DNA of 64,000 bases from NCBI GenBank assembly GCA_900754525.1, contig CAAEDE010000040.1, positions 1 to 64,000 of the forward strand, given 5' to 3'. Shown here piece after piece: positions 41,810 to 51,500 of this stretch (the stretch's first letter is position 1; the number at the start of each line of letters is the position of its first letter). Source of the DNA: an uncultured Collinsella sp. (GTDB lineage Bacteria; Actinomycetota; Coriobacteriia; Coriobacteriales; Coriobacteriaceae). The translations under genes were made by a program, and so were the position numbers. The notes beneath the pieces were generated by a model, which had not been told where the DNA came from, made no database searches, and was given only the letters and a program-made list of their open reading frames with translations.

Positions 41810-43477
41810 TTAGAACAGGCCGGTGATGTTGCCGTCGCTGTCGACGTCGATGTTCTCGGCCGCGGGCACCTTGGGCAGACCCGGCATGGTCAGAACACTG
41901 CCGGTCAGCGCGACCACAAAGTGGGCGCCGGCAGAAACCTTGAGCTCACGCACGGTGATGCGGAAGTTCTCGGGAGCGCCCAGGGCCTTGGCGTTGTCGC
42001 TAAAGCTGTACTGCGTCTTGGCGACGCACACCGGCAGGTTGCCAAAGCCATTCTCGCGCAGCTCGGCGAGCTGGCGCTTGGCGGCCGGCGTAAAGTCAAC
42101 GCCGTCGGCGCGGTAGACCTTGGTGGCAACGGCCTCGAGGGCATCAGCGACATCAGCGCCGTCCTCATAGGCAAACTTGAGCTCGCTCGGCTGCTCAATC
42201 AGGCGCATGACCTCATCGGCCAGGTCGAGCGCGCCCTCGCCGCCCTTGGCCCAGACCTCGGAAAGCTTAACGTTGACGCCGAGCTTCTGGCACTCGGACT
42301 CGATGAGCGCAAGCTCGGCCTCGGTGTCCGTCGGGAAGCGGTTGATGGCGACCACGCAGGGCAGACCATAAACGTTCTGGATGTTGTCGACGTGACGCAG
42401 CAGGTTGGGCATGCCAGCCTTGAGTGCCTCGAGGTTCTCCTCGTTGAGGTCGGCCTTGGCGACGCCACCGTTGTACTTCAGCGCACGAGCGGTCGCGACG
42501 ATCACGACAGCGCTGGGGCGAACGCCCGTCATGCGGCACTTGATGTCGAGGAACTTCTCGGCGCCCAGATCGGCGCCGAAGCCGGCCTCGGTAATGGCGA
42601 CATCGCCAAAGCGCATCGCCATACGCGTGGCCATGATAGAGTTGCAGCCGTGGGCGATGTTGGCGAAGGGACCGCCGTGGACAAACGCGGGCGTGCCCTC
42701 GAGCGTTTGCACCAGGTTGGGCTTGAGTGCGTCCTTAAGCAACGCGGCCATGGCACCCTGGGCCTTAAGGTCGCGGGCACGGACGGGCTCGCCGGCAAAG
42801 CTGTAGCCGACGACAATCTCACCCAAGCGTTCCTTGAGGTCGCTGATGCTCGTAGACAGGCACAGGATTGCCATGACCTCGGAGGCGACGGTGATATCGA
42901 AGCCGTCCTCGCGCGGCACGCCCTGGGCCTTACCGCCAATGCCGTCGATAACGTGGCGCAGCTGACGATCGTTCATATCGACGACGCGCTTCCAAGTAAT
43001 GCGCTTAACGTCAATACCGAGCTGGTTGCCCTGCTGAATATGGTTGTCGAGCATGGCGGCCAGCAGGTTGTTGGCAGCACCGATGGCATGGAAGTCACCG
43101 GTAAAGTGCAGGTTGATATCCTCCATGGGGATGACCTGAGCCCAGCCGCCGCCGGCAGCACCGCCCTTAACGCCAAAGACGGGGCCGAGCGAAGGCTCGC
43201 GCAGGGCCACGGCACTCTTGACGCCGCGACGACGCAGGCCGTCGGCCAGACCGATGGTCGTGGTGGTCTTGCCCTCGCCCGCAGGCGTTGGGTTGATAGC
43301 GGTCACGAGGACGAGCTTGGCCTGGTGATCGGTCGGCTCGTTGAGCAGTGAATAGTCAACCTTAGCCTTGTCGAAGCCGTACGGAATCAGGTGCTTTACG
43401 TCGACGCCGGCGTTCTTAGCCACCTCGGTAATGGGCAGCGGCGTGACGGAACGTGCGATTTCGATGTCAGTAGGCAT
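41810..43477 (-). CDS. fhs: Formate-tetrahydrofolate ligase
   Basis: Fhs makes 10-formyl-THF from formate, THF and ATP. The 555-aa protein has the P-loop-like TPAGEGKTTTTIGL, the long conserved LREPSLGPVFGVKGGAAGGG, HFTGDFHAI, FVHGGPFANIAHGCNS and TEAGFGADLGAEKF blocks, and the C-terminal GLPKVPAAENID. ATG 43477 has AAAGGA 6 nt upstream; an in-frame start 25 codons earlier is unlikely. It is a single gene with a good terminator. Together with fchA-folD at 30.6-32.1 kb it allows formate use, or formate and ATP release when run backwards. Confidence 0.97.
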   Translation of the reverse strand: MPTDIEIARSVTPLPITEVAKNAGVDVKHLIPYGFDKAKVDYSLLNEPTDHQAKLVLVTAINPTPAGEGKTTTTIGLADGLRRRGVKSAVALREPSLGPVFGVKGGAAGGGWAQVIPMEDINLHFTGDFHAIGAANNLLAAMLDNHIQQGNQLGIDVKRITWKRVVDMNDRQLRHVIDGIGGKAQGVPREDGFDITVASEVMAILCLSTSISDLKERLGEIVVGYSFAGEPVRARDLKAQGAMAALLKDALKPNLVQTLEGTPAFVHGGPFANIAHGCNSIMATRMAMRFGDVAITEAGFGADLGAEKFLDIKCRMTGVRPSAVVIVATARALKYNGGVAKADLNEENLEALKAGMPNLLRHVDNIQNVYGLPCVVAINRFPTDTEAELALIESECQKLGVNVKLSEVWAKGGEGALDLADEVMRLIEQPSELKFAYEDGADVADALEAVATKVYRADGVDFTPAAKRQLAELRENGFGNLPVCVAKTQYSFSDNAKALGAPENFRITVRELKVSAGAHFVVALTGSVLTMPGLPKVPAAENIDVDSDGNITGLF

Positions 43478-43621
43478 GGGCGGTCCTTTCGTTACCGAAT
43501 GAGAAAAAGACCAATTCAGCATAGCACGGGCGCGCAATAGTAAAACGCCCATAACCGATGAACGGCGATATGTTTACCCGATGCCCAGCGATAGCCTAAC
43601 AGCCCGCCAAAACAAAGCGCC

Positions 43622-44689
43622 CTAAACGGTAGGTTCAATCCCCAGATGCTCAAAGGTGCGAAGGGTTGCCTGACGGCCCTGCGGCGTACGAATCATCAAC
43701 CCGCACTGCAGCAGATAGGGCTCATAGACATCCTCGAGCGTGCCCGGGTCCTCGCCCACCGCGCTGGCAAGGGTCGTAAGTCCCACGGCACGACCGGAGA
43801 ACGTCTTAGCGAGCGTCTCCAAAATGCGAATATCCATCCAGTCCAGACCGAGCTCGTCGATCTCGAAGAACTCAAGCGCCTGGCGACAGATATCGAGCTC
43901 GATGGGGCCGTTGCCGCGCACCTGTGCGTAATCGCGCACGCGCTTGAGCAGGCGGTTGGCAAGACGTGGCGTGCCGCGCGAACGCGAGCCGATCTCGAGC
44001 GCACTGGGATGGTCGATCGTCACGCCCAGGATAGTCGCCGAACGCGTCACAATCTGCGCGAGTTCCTCGACCGTGTAGTAATCCAGGCGATATGAAATGC
44101 CAAAGCGGTCGCGCAACGGGCCGGTCAACATGCCTGAGCGGGTCGTTGCCGCTACCAGCGTAAACTTGGGGATATCCAGGCGAATCGAGCGCGCCGCCGG
44201 ACCCTTGCCAATCACGATATCGAGGGCAAAGTCCTCCATCGCGGGGTACAGGACCTCCTCGACCGAACGGTTGAGGCGGTGGATCTCGTCGATAAACAGC
44301 ACATCACCCGGCTGCAAGTTAGTAAGGATGGCCGCCAGGTCGCCCGTGCGCGCGATGGCAGGGCCACTCGTGGTCTTGATCTGAGCGCCCAGCTCGTTGG
44401 CGATAACGGTGGCCAGCGTGGTCTTGCCCAGGCCCGGAGGACCCGAGAAAATCACGTGGTCGAGCGTCTCGCCACGGTTCTGCGCCGCTTCGATCAACAC
44501 GCGCAGGCTCTGCTTGATGTGCTCCTGGCCGCAGTAGTCGTCCAGGCGCTGGGGGCGCAAAGTGCGGTCGACATCGAGGTCCTCGGCCGTCAGCTCCGAG
44601 CCCACCATGCGCTCGCCGTGCGCCATGGATGCCGCCGGCGAGTTGCCGGGCGTCGCCCACAGGTCCTGAGAGTCATCGGCTTCCCACAT
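43622..44689 (-). CDS. ruvB: Holliday junction branch migration helicase RuvB
   Basis: RuvB is the AAA+ motor that drives RuvA-bound Holliday junctions. The 355-aa protein has Walker A GPPGLGKTTLA, Walker B FIDEIHRL, sensor 1 AATTRSG and the arginine finger region GPLRDRFG. A winged-helix C-terminus follows (RTPQGRQAT). The ATG at 44689 overlaps the ruvA stop by one base (TGATG), so translation is coupled. An alternative GTG start lies one codon upstream. It is the third gene of ruvC-ruvA-ruvB. Confidence 0.98.
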   Translation of the reverse strand: MWEADDSQDLWATPGNSPAASMAHGERMVGSELTAEDLDVDRTLRPQRLDDYCGQEHIKQSLRVLIEAAQNRGETLDHVIFSGPPGLGKTTLATVIANELGAQIKTTSGPAIARTGDLAAILTNLQPGDVLFIDEIHRLNRSVEEVLYPAMEDFALDIVIGKGPAARSIRLDIPKFTLVAATTRSGMLTGPLRDRFGISYRLDYYTVEELAQIVTRSATILGVTIDHPSALEIGSRSRGTPRLANRLLKRVRDYAQVRGNGPIELDICRQALEFFEIDELGLDWMDIRILETLAKTFSGRAVGLTTLASAVGEDPGTLEDVYEPYLLQCGLMIRTPQGRQATLRTFEHLGIEPTV

Positions 44690-45309
44690 CACGCATCCAT
44701 TCCAAGTCGCTTAAGCGCCGCGCCGAGCAGATCCTCGACACGCATATTCTGCCCATCATACCCGCTCAGGGCAACATCGGTCTCCTGCGGGCTAAAGCCC
44801 ATGGAAAGGAGTGCCGCACGGGCATCATCGATCGCCGAGGGAGCGGCAGCGGGCACGGGCATCGCAACCTGTCCGGGAATCACGTCGACCGGCACAAAGC
44901 CCTTATCCTTGGCAAAGGTGCTCTTGAGTTCCAGGATCAGGCGCTGAGCTGTCTTTTTGCCCACACCGGGTACCTTGGCCATGCCCTTGTCGTCCTCGGC
45001 CATCACCAGCGAATACAGCTGCCCCACGGTATAGGTGGAAAGCACGGCGAGCGCCAAGCGCGGGCCAACGCCCGAGACGGACACGAGCCGGTCGAACATC
45101 GTGCGCTCATCCTTTGAGGAAAAACCGAAAAGTGTCATGGCGTCCTCGCGCACCTGCATACGCGTGTAGAGGCGGACCTCGCCGCCGGGCGTCGGCAACG
45201 TGGCCGCAGTGCTGCCCGAGATGCCGAGCTCAAAGCCAACGCCCGACACATCGACGACAGCAGAGCTCATCGTGGACTCGACAAGCGTTCCGTGGAGCTG
45301 GGAAATCAT
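44689..45309 (-). CDS. ruvA: Holliday junction DNA-binding subunit RuvA
   Basis: RuvA is a tetramer that holds the Holliday junction open for RuvB. The 206-aa protein has the OB-fold N-terminus (MISQLHGTLVE), the two helix-hairpin-helix motifs (LVSVSGVGPRLALAVL and AKVPGVGKKTAQRL) and the flexible RuvB-binding domain III after a Pro/Ala-rich linker. The ATG at 45309 overlaps the ruvC stop (ATGA). A ribosome site AGAGGAA lies about 12 nt upstream. Confidence 0.97.
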   Translation of the reverse strand: MISQLHGTLVESTMSSAVVDVSGVGFELGISGSTAATLPTPGGEVRLYTRMQVREDAMTLFGFSSKDERTMFDRLVSVSGVGPRLALAVLSTYTVGQLYSLVMAEDDKGMAKVPGVGKKTAQRLILELKSTFAKDKGFVPVDVIPGQVAMPVPAAAPSAIDDARAALLSMGFSPQETDVALSGYDGQNMRVEDLLGAALKRLGMDA

Positions 45310-45830
45310 CAGTATCCGGTTCCTCTCTGTTGATAGAACTCGCCACCGGTGAGGGCGCGGGTGCGGCTGAGATTTACGTGGCAGATGGCGCAGGCCAGGG
45401 CATCGGCGGCATGGTCGGGATGCGGGTCGTGGTCGAGCTGCGTTAGCGTGCGTACCATGTAGGCGACCTGCCGCTTGTCCGCGGCGCCGGTGCCCACCAC
45501 AGCCTGTTTGATCTGCATGGGCGTGTACTCGCCAATCTCGAGCGCGCACTCCGAAAGCGCCACAAGCGCAGCGCCGCGGGCATGCGCCGTGGGGATGGCC
45601 GAACGAACGTTGGCGCCAAAATAGATGCTCTCGACAGCAGCCGTGTCGGGTCGATAACGCTCGACGACATCCTTAAGGTCATGGGCGATATGCGACAGGC
45701 GCACCGCGAGCGGACTTCCGGCACTGGTCTCGATGCAGCCATAGGCACGGCAGCGAACCTCGCCACGTCGCTCCTCGATAATCCCCCAGCCCGTATGAGC
45801 CAAACCGGGGTCAATGCCCAAGATAACCAA
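45309..45830 (-). CDS. ruvC: Holliday junction resolvase RuvC
   Basis: RuvC cuts Holliday junctions with an RNase H-like fold. The 173-aa protein begins MVILGIDPGLAHTGWG, with the first catalytic Asp in GIDPG. It carries the second acid in AVESIYFGAN and the late pair in DHAADALACA. The start is the TTG at 45830, because AGG-rich GGGGAGG lies 5 nt upstream and the family N-terminus begins exactly there. It is first in the ruvCAB operon, behind a LexA-type box at 45886. Confidence 0.95.
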   Translation of the reverse strand: MVILGIDPGLAHTGWGIIEERRGEVRCRAYGCIETSAGSPLAVRLSHIAHDLKDVVERYRPDTAAVESIYFGANVRSAIPTAHARGAALVALSECALEIGEYTPMQIKQAVVGTGAADKRQVAYMVRTLTQLDHDPHPDHAADALACAICHVNLSRTRALTGGEFYQQRGTGY

Positions 45831-45885
45831 GCCAACCTCCCCTCGCCACAAGCACAGCGCAAGACAAGGCCCCGCGCATCATTCA

Positions 45886-45899
45886 CGAACGTCTGTTCT
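45886..45899 (-). promoter_or_regulatory. LexA (SOS) box upstream of ruvCAB
   Basis: CGAACGTCTGTTCT matches the Gram-positive/actinobacterial SOS-box pattern CGAAC-N4-GTTYG at all but the final position. It lies 55 bp before the ruvC start. The inner GAAC-N4-GTTC palindrome is perfect. DNA-damage induction of ruvCAB is established for other bacteria, so the placement fits. Confidence 0.7.
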
Positions 45900-45947
45900 A
45901 GAATAACACAACGGGGCCAAGATGCTTAAAGCAAGATTGCTTCTGCC

Positions 45948-47933
45948 CTAGTTCTGGCTAAAGAATGGGAACTGCCTCGGATCTACTGGCGGATGCGGCA
46001 TCGGCGTGCCCTGGGGCCCACCCTGCGAGCCGCCCTGACCGCCCATCATCTTATCGATGGCGTCCTGAACCTCACCCTCGAACTTTTTCATTCCCTCGTG
46101 CAAACGACGCTGACCGTCCTCGGAGCGCAGCTCCTCCATCTGCTCGGGCGAAATACCCAGTAGCTCGCCCAGCACGCCCATCATCTCGTTTCGCACGCGC
46201 TCGCTCGTATCCTCGTCAGCAAAACGGCGCACCTCGGCGCGTGCCAGCGAATCGACCGACATACGCTCCTTGCCATTAAGCCCCAGGTCGGACCACGCGA
46301 GCATGTACGGCCAAGAGCGCTCGGCAAACGAGCGGGACGAGACGATCGGTGCCGTCGGCAACATGCGGCGGGCAGCCTCACCCTGTCGAACGAGCATCAG
46401 CAGCAGCGAGCAGGCCTCAGGCTTGCCAGCGGCCATCGGGATATCGTCGAAAGATCGATTGCGGTCCACGTGCGCCTCGAGCGCGCCATCGACCTCACCC
46501 GGCTCAAGCCCGCCGAGCAGCTGTGCCGCGCGATCGAGCATATCGACCGGACCGTCGAGCGTCGAGAGCGCCTGCGCCAGCACTCGCTCCATGCAGTCTT
46601 CCACCGCGTTGAGCGTCACGAGCTCTTGGGGCACCACGGAAGACGTGCGGTTGCGCACACGCGCCACAAACTCAAGCGTCGACAGGTACACATCGCCAAA
46701 GGGCGCGTAGTCGCCCTGATAGCCGCCGCAAAGCGCCGGCGCCGTCAGCGCGTACTCGGTTTTGGACAGCGGGCTCAGCGCCATCGCACCCAGCTCGAGC
46801 GCCGTGTCCTCCAGCATGAGGCCCAGTGTGCGCGAGCGCAGACGCTCGGCATCGCCCGCCGACACGTCGCGATCGAGCACACGCGCCGCATCCGGTGCAT
46901 CGCGCTCGACAGTGCGAATGTGCAGACGCTCGGCGATGGCGCGGACGGCGGCACAGCGGGCAGCCTCGGCCTCTTCCTGCGCCGGCGTAAAGATACGGTT
47001 GCGCCCCAGCACCAGGCCAATCACATTGCGCGGGCCCAGAGCGTCGACGGCCAGCGCCGCCAGCAGGGACGACGGCAAGTCGCCCTCGAGTGCCACCACA
47101 GCACGCGACGCACCGTGGGCTCGGGCGTTGTCGCGCACGGCGAGCACCAGCGCCTGCCACAGCCACTCCTCGGAACGGAACTCGGGCAGTTCGTGATCTT
47201 CCAGGGCATCGAGCATCACGCCGCGTTGAATCTCCTGAACCAGCAGGCTCTCCTCAAAGCACGGCGCCTGGGCCACCACGCGCCCGCAGTCGTCGAGCAC
47301 AAACGATCCGCCGGTATACACCGACTCGTCATAGGCGCCGACCGGCGCCATGCAGGCAAACCACACGCTGCGCTTGGATGCGATCTTGCGGTAGGCGCCG
47401 CTGCGAACGGCGGCAATGGCGGCAGTCTCGCGGTCGGTCATGTCAAACGCGTTGAATTGGAAATACGCGATGAGGTCGACGCCGGTCGGCAACATCTCGA
47501 GCTCGCGGTCCAAGTCAAAAATCACGGTGATGCGCACGCCGTCCACGTCGAACACCGGCGGCGCCCAACGCGTGTCGTTGTTCTCGCCACGCTGCAAGGC
47601 AATGCTCGAACGCGCCGGCACCACATGACCGTCCTTGAGCATCATGTAGTCGAGCAGCGGCTGGCCCTCAAACGAAACCGCCGCGGGCACGATGCAGATC
47701 ATGTCAAGCTCCTGGATACGCTCGGCGACACCAGTCAGGCCGGCAAGCATGTCGTGCTCAAAGTCGGCAGCGCCCACCAGACCACCGGGCATGGCGCCCA
47801 TAAAGAGCGGAGCCGGAACGCACAGCACGCGCGCTCCGCGCTCGTGGGCCAGACGAGCCTGGTCCTCGATGCGGTCGCAAATGCCCTCAATATCACCCAG
47901 GCGCATATCGATCTGTGCAAGCGCGAGCTTCAT
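45948..47933 (-). CDS. NAD synthetase (NadE)-like protein with both active sites lost
   Basis: The 661-aa protein keeps the two-domain plan of glutamine-dependent NAD synthetase: a nitrilase-like glutaminase (about 1-250) and a PP-loop ATP-binding domain (about 255-520). The chemistry is gone. The glutaminase Glu position reads VPAPL (Ala41). The catalytic Cys position of the ICED-type strand reads VIFDLD (Phe139), and the Lys loop is PARSSIAL. The PP-loop SGGxDS reads EGDLPS (283-288). A helical region and a Gly/Gln/Pro-rich, apparently disordered C-terminus (about 585-661) are added. It is intact and has a normal ribosome site, so it is a maintained pseudoenzyme and not a pseudogene. The role is unknown; regulation or scaffolding in NAD metabolism is a guess. 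Confidence 0.8.
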   Translation of the reverse strand: MKLALAQIDMRLGDIEGICDRIEDQARLAHERGARVLCVPAPLFMGAMPGGLVGAADFEHDMLAGLTGVAERIQELDMICIVPAAVSFEGQPLLDYMMLKDGHVVPARSSIALQRGENNDTRWAPPVFDVDGVRITVIFDLDRELEMLPTGVDLIAYFQFNAFDMTDRETAAIAAVRSGAYRKIASKRSVWFACMAPVGAYDESVYTGGSFVLDDCGRVVAQAPCFEESLLVQEIQRGVMLDALEDHELPEFRSEEWLWQALVLAVRDNARAHGASRAVVALEGDLPSSLLAALAVDALGPRNVIGLVLGRNRIFTPAQEEAEAARCAAVRAIAERLHIRTVERDAPDAARVLDRDVSAGDAERLRSRTLGLMLEDTALELGAMALSPLSKTEYALTAPALCGGYQGDYAPFGDVYLSTLEFVARVRNRTSSVVPQELVTLNAVEDCMERVLAQALSTLDGPVDMLDRAAQLLGGLEPGEVDGALEAHVDRNRSFDDIPMAAGKPEACSLLLMLVRQGEAARRMLPTAPIVSSRSFAERSWPYMLAWSDLGLNGKERMSVDSLARAEVRRFADEDTSERVRNEMMGVLGELLGISPEQMEELRSEDGQRRLHEGMKKFEGEVQDAIDKMMGGQGGSQGGPQGTPMPHPPVDPRQFPFFSQN

Positions 47934-48050
47934 GGCTCAGCCCTTTCCGTCGTAAACCATCGAAATCGTAGTAAAAGCGCCGGCCGCATAATGCAGTCGG
48001 CGCTTGCATGTGCATATGCTAGCTATGATACCCCGAGCGGGGGCGCGCTC

Positions 48051-48413
48051 CTAGAATGTCGCGGACCACAGCCCGTGCAGGTTGCAGTAGGCATAGACGG
48101 TACCGGTCTTGGAGCCGCCCGCGAAAAACGTCGCGGGTTTCATGCCGGGCTCAAGGTAATGGACCTCTAAGCGGCCCTCGGCCTCAAGGGCGATCCACTC
48201 AATGTAGTGCTCGGGCAGGCTGGGGTGCTCGACCGAGCCAACGCGGGCGCGAATCACGTGACCGTCGCGCTCGGTCTCGACAACAGGCACGTGCTTCTCA
48301 TGCGCCGCGTCCTCAGTGTTTGCGGTCAGTTCCGTGCAACCGGCAGGGGTCGCAACGTCGTCGCCAAGGGCAGCGATGAGCTTACCGTCGGGGTCCTTAA
48401 AGAATTTCGCCAT
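48051..48413 (-). CDS. Superoxide reductase (neelaredoxin/desulfoferrodoxin family)
   Basis: This enzyme reduces superoxide to hydrogen peroxide without making oxygen and is typical of anaerobes. The 120-aa protein has the iron-site set: Glu39-Lys40-His41 in HEKHVPV, His63 and His69 in VEHPSLPEHY, and Cys110 and His113 in YCNLHGLW. The N-terminal desulforedoxin iron site of two-domain enzymes is not present, because its four cysteines are missing from the short N-terminal segment. AAGGAG lies 6 nt before ATG 48413. It is a single gene between the NadE-like and SNF2 genes. Confidence 0.95.
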   Translation of the reverse strand: MAKFFKDPDGKLIAALGDDVATPAGCTELTANTEDAAHEKHVPVVETERDGHVIRARVGSVEHPSLPEHYIEWIALEAEGRLEVHYLEPGMKPATFFAGGSKTGTVYAYCNLHGLWSATF

Positions 48414-48563
48414 GATGTTCTCCTTTGCTGATGTGCCAATGTTCTTGATGGTTCTTATGCCCAAAGGCAGACAAACCATCCACGGCATTGCAAATGAACA
48501 CATAACGGGCGGGGACGATGGGACAGCGTGTGCCATCCGCCCTGACGGCCCCACCCGAGCTGG

Positions 48564-51500
48564 TTAGCGCCCGTCGCCGCCAAGCAGTGCCAGAACATCC
48601 TCGCGCGTGAACAGTGCCGACGAGATGCCGTCGCCGCCGAGCACGCTGTTGACCAAGTCGCGCTTGGACTCCTGCATCCGCATAATGCGTTCCTCGATCG
48701 TGTCCTTGGCGATGAGCTTGTACACGGTCACGGTATGTTGCTGGCCAATACGATGCGCGCGGTCAGTCGCTTGGTCCTGCGCCGCCACGTTCCACCACGG
48801 GTCATAGTGGATGACCACGTCGGCCGCCGTCAGGTTAAGGCCCACGCCGCCCGCCTTGAGCGAAATCAAAAAGACCGGCACCTCGCCCGCCTGGAACTGT
48901 GCGACCATCTTGGCGCGGCTCTCTTTAGACGATGCGCCCGTGAGCTTAAGGAAGGCGATATCCTCCTTGGCCAAACGCTTGCCGATGATATCGAGCATAC
49001 CCGTAAACTGGCTGAACAACAGGATGCGATGCCCGCCGTCGAGTGCGCCGTGCACGAGCTCCATGCACGTATCGAGCTTGGCGCTCCCCGCCTTGTAATC
49101 CTCGTAGTGTAGACGCGGGTCGCAGCAGATCTGGCGCAGCTTGGTGAGCTCGGCGAGCACCTTGAGCTTATCTTTCTTAAACTCCCCGGCCTCGCGGTGC
49201 TGCACCTGCTGGGCGATGCGGTCTTGGTTGGCCAGGTAGAGCTTGCGCTGTTCGCCGGCAAGCTGTGCCATCACCGTATCCTCGATCTTCTCGGGCAGAT
49301 CGGCCACCACATCTTCCTTGACGCGACGCAGCACAAACGGCGACACGAGCGCCTGCAGACGAGCGGCACTGTCGCCCTCGGCATGCTCGACGGGACTCTC
49401 AAAGCGCTTGGCAAATGAGTCGCGCGTGCCCAGAAGACCCGGCATCAAAAAGTCGAAGATACTCCAAAGCTCGGACAGGCGGTTTTCGATGGGCGTGCCC
49501 GTCAAGGCAAAGCGCACGCCGGCCGGCAGGCGCTTGGCAGCGCGGGCCACCTGGGTGAGCGGGTTTTTAATGTACTGGGCCTCATCGAGCACTACGCGGG
49601 CAAAGTCCTGCTCGACATATTCGTCGATGTCGCGACGCATGAGGTCATACGACGTCACGACCACGTTGTGCTCGGCGGCACCGGCAATTTGTACGCGACG
49701 CTGGGCCTTGGCGCCCACGATGGCACACACATCAATCGAGGGGGAGAAGCGCTCCAACTCGGCAGCCCAGTTGTACACGAGCGACGCGGGGCACACCACG
49801 AGCGTGGGCTTGGTATCCCCCGCCTCCACGCGCGCCAGAATGTGCGCAATCATCTGCAGCGTTTTGCCCAGGCCCATATCGTCGGCCAAGATGCCGCCGA
49901 GACCCAGGTGCTCGAGCGAGCCAAGCCACTGGTAGCCGTCGATCTGGTAGCCACGCAGCGTGGCCTTGAGCGAGGCGGGCACCGTAAAGTCCATCTTGCC
50001 GAGCGTATCCAAGCGCTCGACGGTGCGACGGAATGCAGCGTCGCGATCGGCTTCGAGCGCGGGCGTGCGCGCAAGCATGTTGTCGACGAACAGGGCACTC
50101 GATGCGGGAAGCGACACGCCGTCGAGCAGGTCGACGGCATCGACGCCCAAGTCCTCAGCAAGGCCAAACGCAGCGCGGGCACCTTCATCCAGGCGAACGA
50201 TGTCGCCCGACGTGAGGCGCGCAAACGTCTGGTGGCGCTTATACGAGTCCAGATAGATGGCAAGGTCGCCCGCCGAAAGCCCGCTCGCACCCAGCTCGAC
50301 GTCGAGCAGGTTGCTCTTGACGGTCGCACGCACCGAGAGCTTGGGCGCAGGACGGACCGAAATCTGGCGCAGGCGGTCGCTGAGCATAACCTCGCCCAGC
50401 TCGGACAGGGCAGACAGGCCCTCGGTCAGCAAGTGGAACAGGCTCTCGTCATCGCGTTCCTCAAACGCCAGGCCGCCCTCGCGGAAATCAAAGTACAGGG
50501 CAGCCGTGTCCATAACGCGAAACTCCGCCAGCGTATCGCGGGGCGGAACGCCGGGGCGTTGCTCTTCGAAAGGACTGCCCGGAGCACCAAGACTAAAGAG
50601 ATCTGCCGACCAATCGCCGTAGGCCACCGTAATCTTGCAGGTCACAAGGCCATCGTCGACGCCAATCGCCATGGCAAAACTCGGCTCGGGCGCCACGGCG
50701 TCAAGTACGGCGGGAGCGGTCAGGTCGGTGTAGTCGCGCAAGATCGGCAGCGCCATGCGGCAGAACTCGCCCACCTGGTCGGCGGCGATATGGACCGGCG
50801 TACGGCAGGGCAACAAGTGCGATAGGAACGGCGCCGCATGCTGGGCAAACGCCGTGTCGGTACGGCGCGCGCGGCGCGTATCGACCAGATAGGCTGCGTC
50901 GCCTGCGACAAAGCAGTACGTATCGGCCGGCAGGCGCAAGTCGTAGCTGCCTCCCGCCGCCGGTGCAATCTTGGCGGCAAGGAGCGGCGGGCGCTTAGCC
51001 GGGACTTCGCCCTCCCCCTGCGGCGACGGCTCGACTGCCACCTCGTAGGCGCGATGCGTCGTCGTTCCCCGCGACCAAGCAGGCTCAAAGGACATGGTCC
51101 TGCCGCGCAGCAGGTCCAGCACGGACACGATGGAATGCTCGGATACCGGCAACTGACGCTCGGCGACAAAACCGTTGCGGACAAAGTCATACGACGCCGA
51201 GCGCGAGCTCGTAATATCGCCTAGGTAGGCGACCGTCATTGCGATAAAGTCGAGCAGCTTTGTCGACACGTCATCGAAAGCCTCGGGCACATGGGCAAAC
51301 GTAAGCTTCTTGCCATAGGAGAACGTACCGCCGCGCACATAGGCATCGGCCATGCCGTCGATATCCTTAACCACGTAGGACACCGAACCGCTACGAATGC
51401 GAAACTCGAGCGCCCAGTTAAAACGATCGGCAAACAGCGGATTGTAGTACGGCACCAGCGAGGGCTCCAGCACCGCTTTGGGCGCATCGGGGTCAATGGT

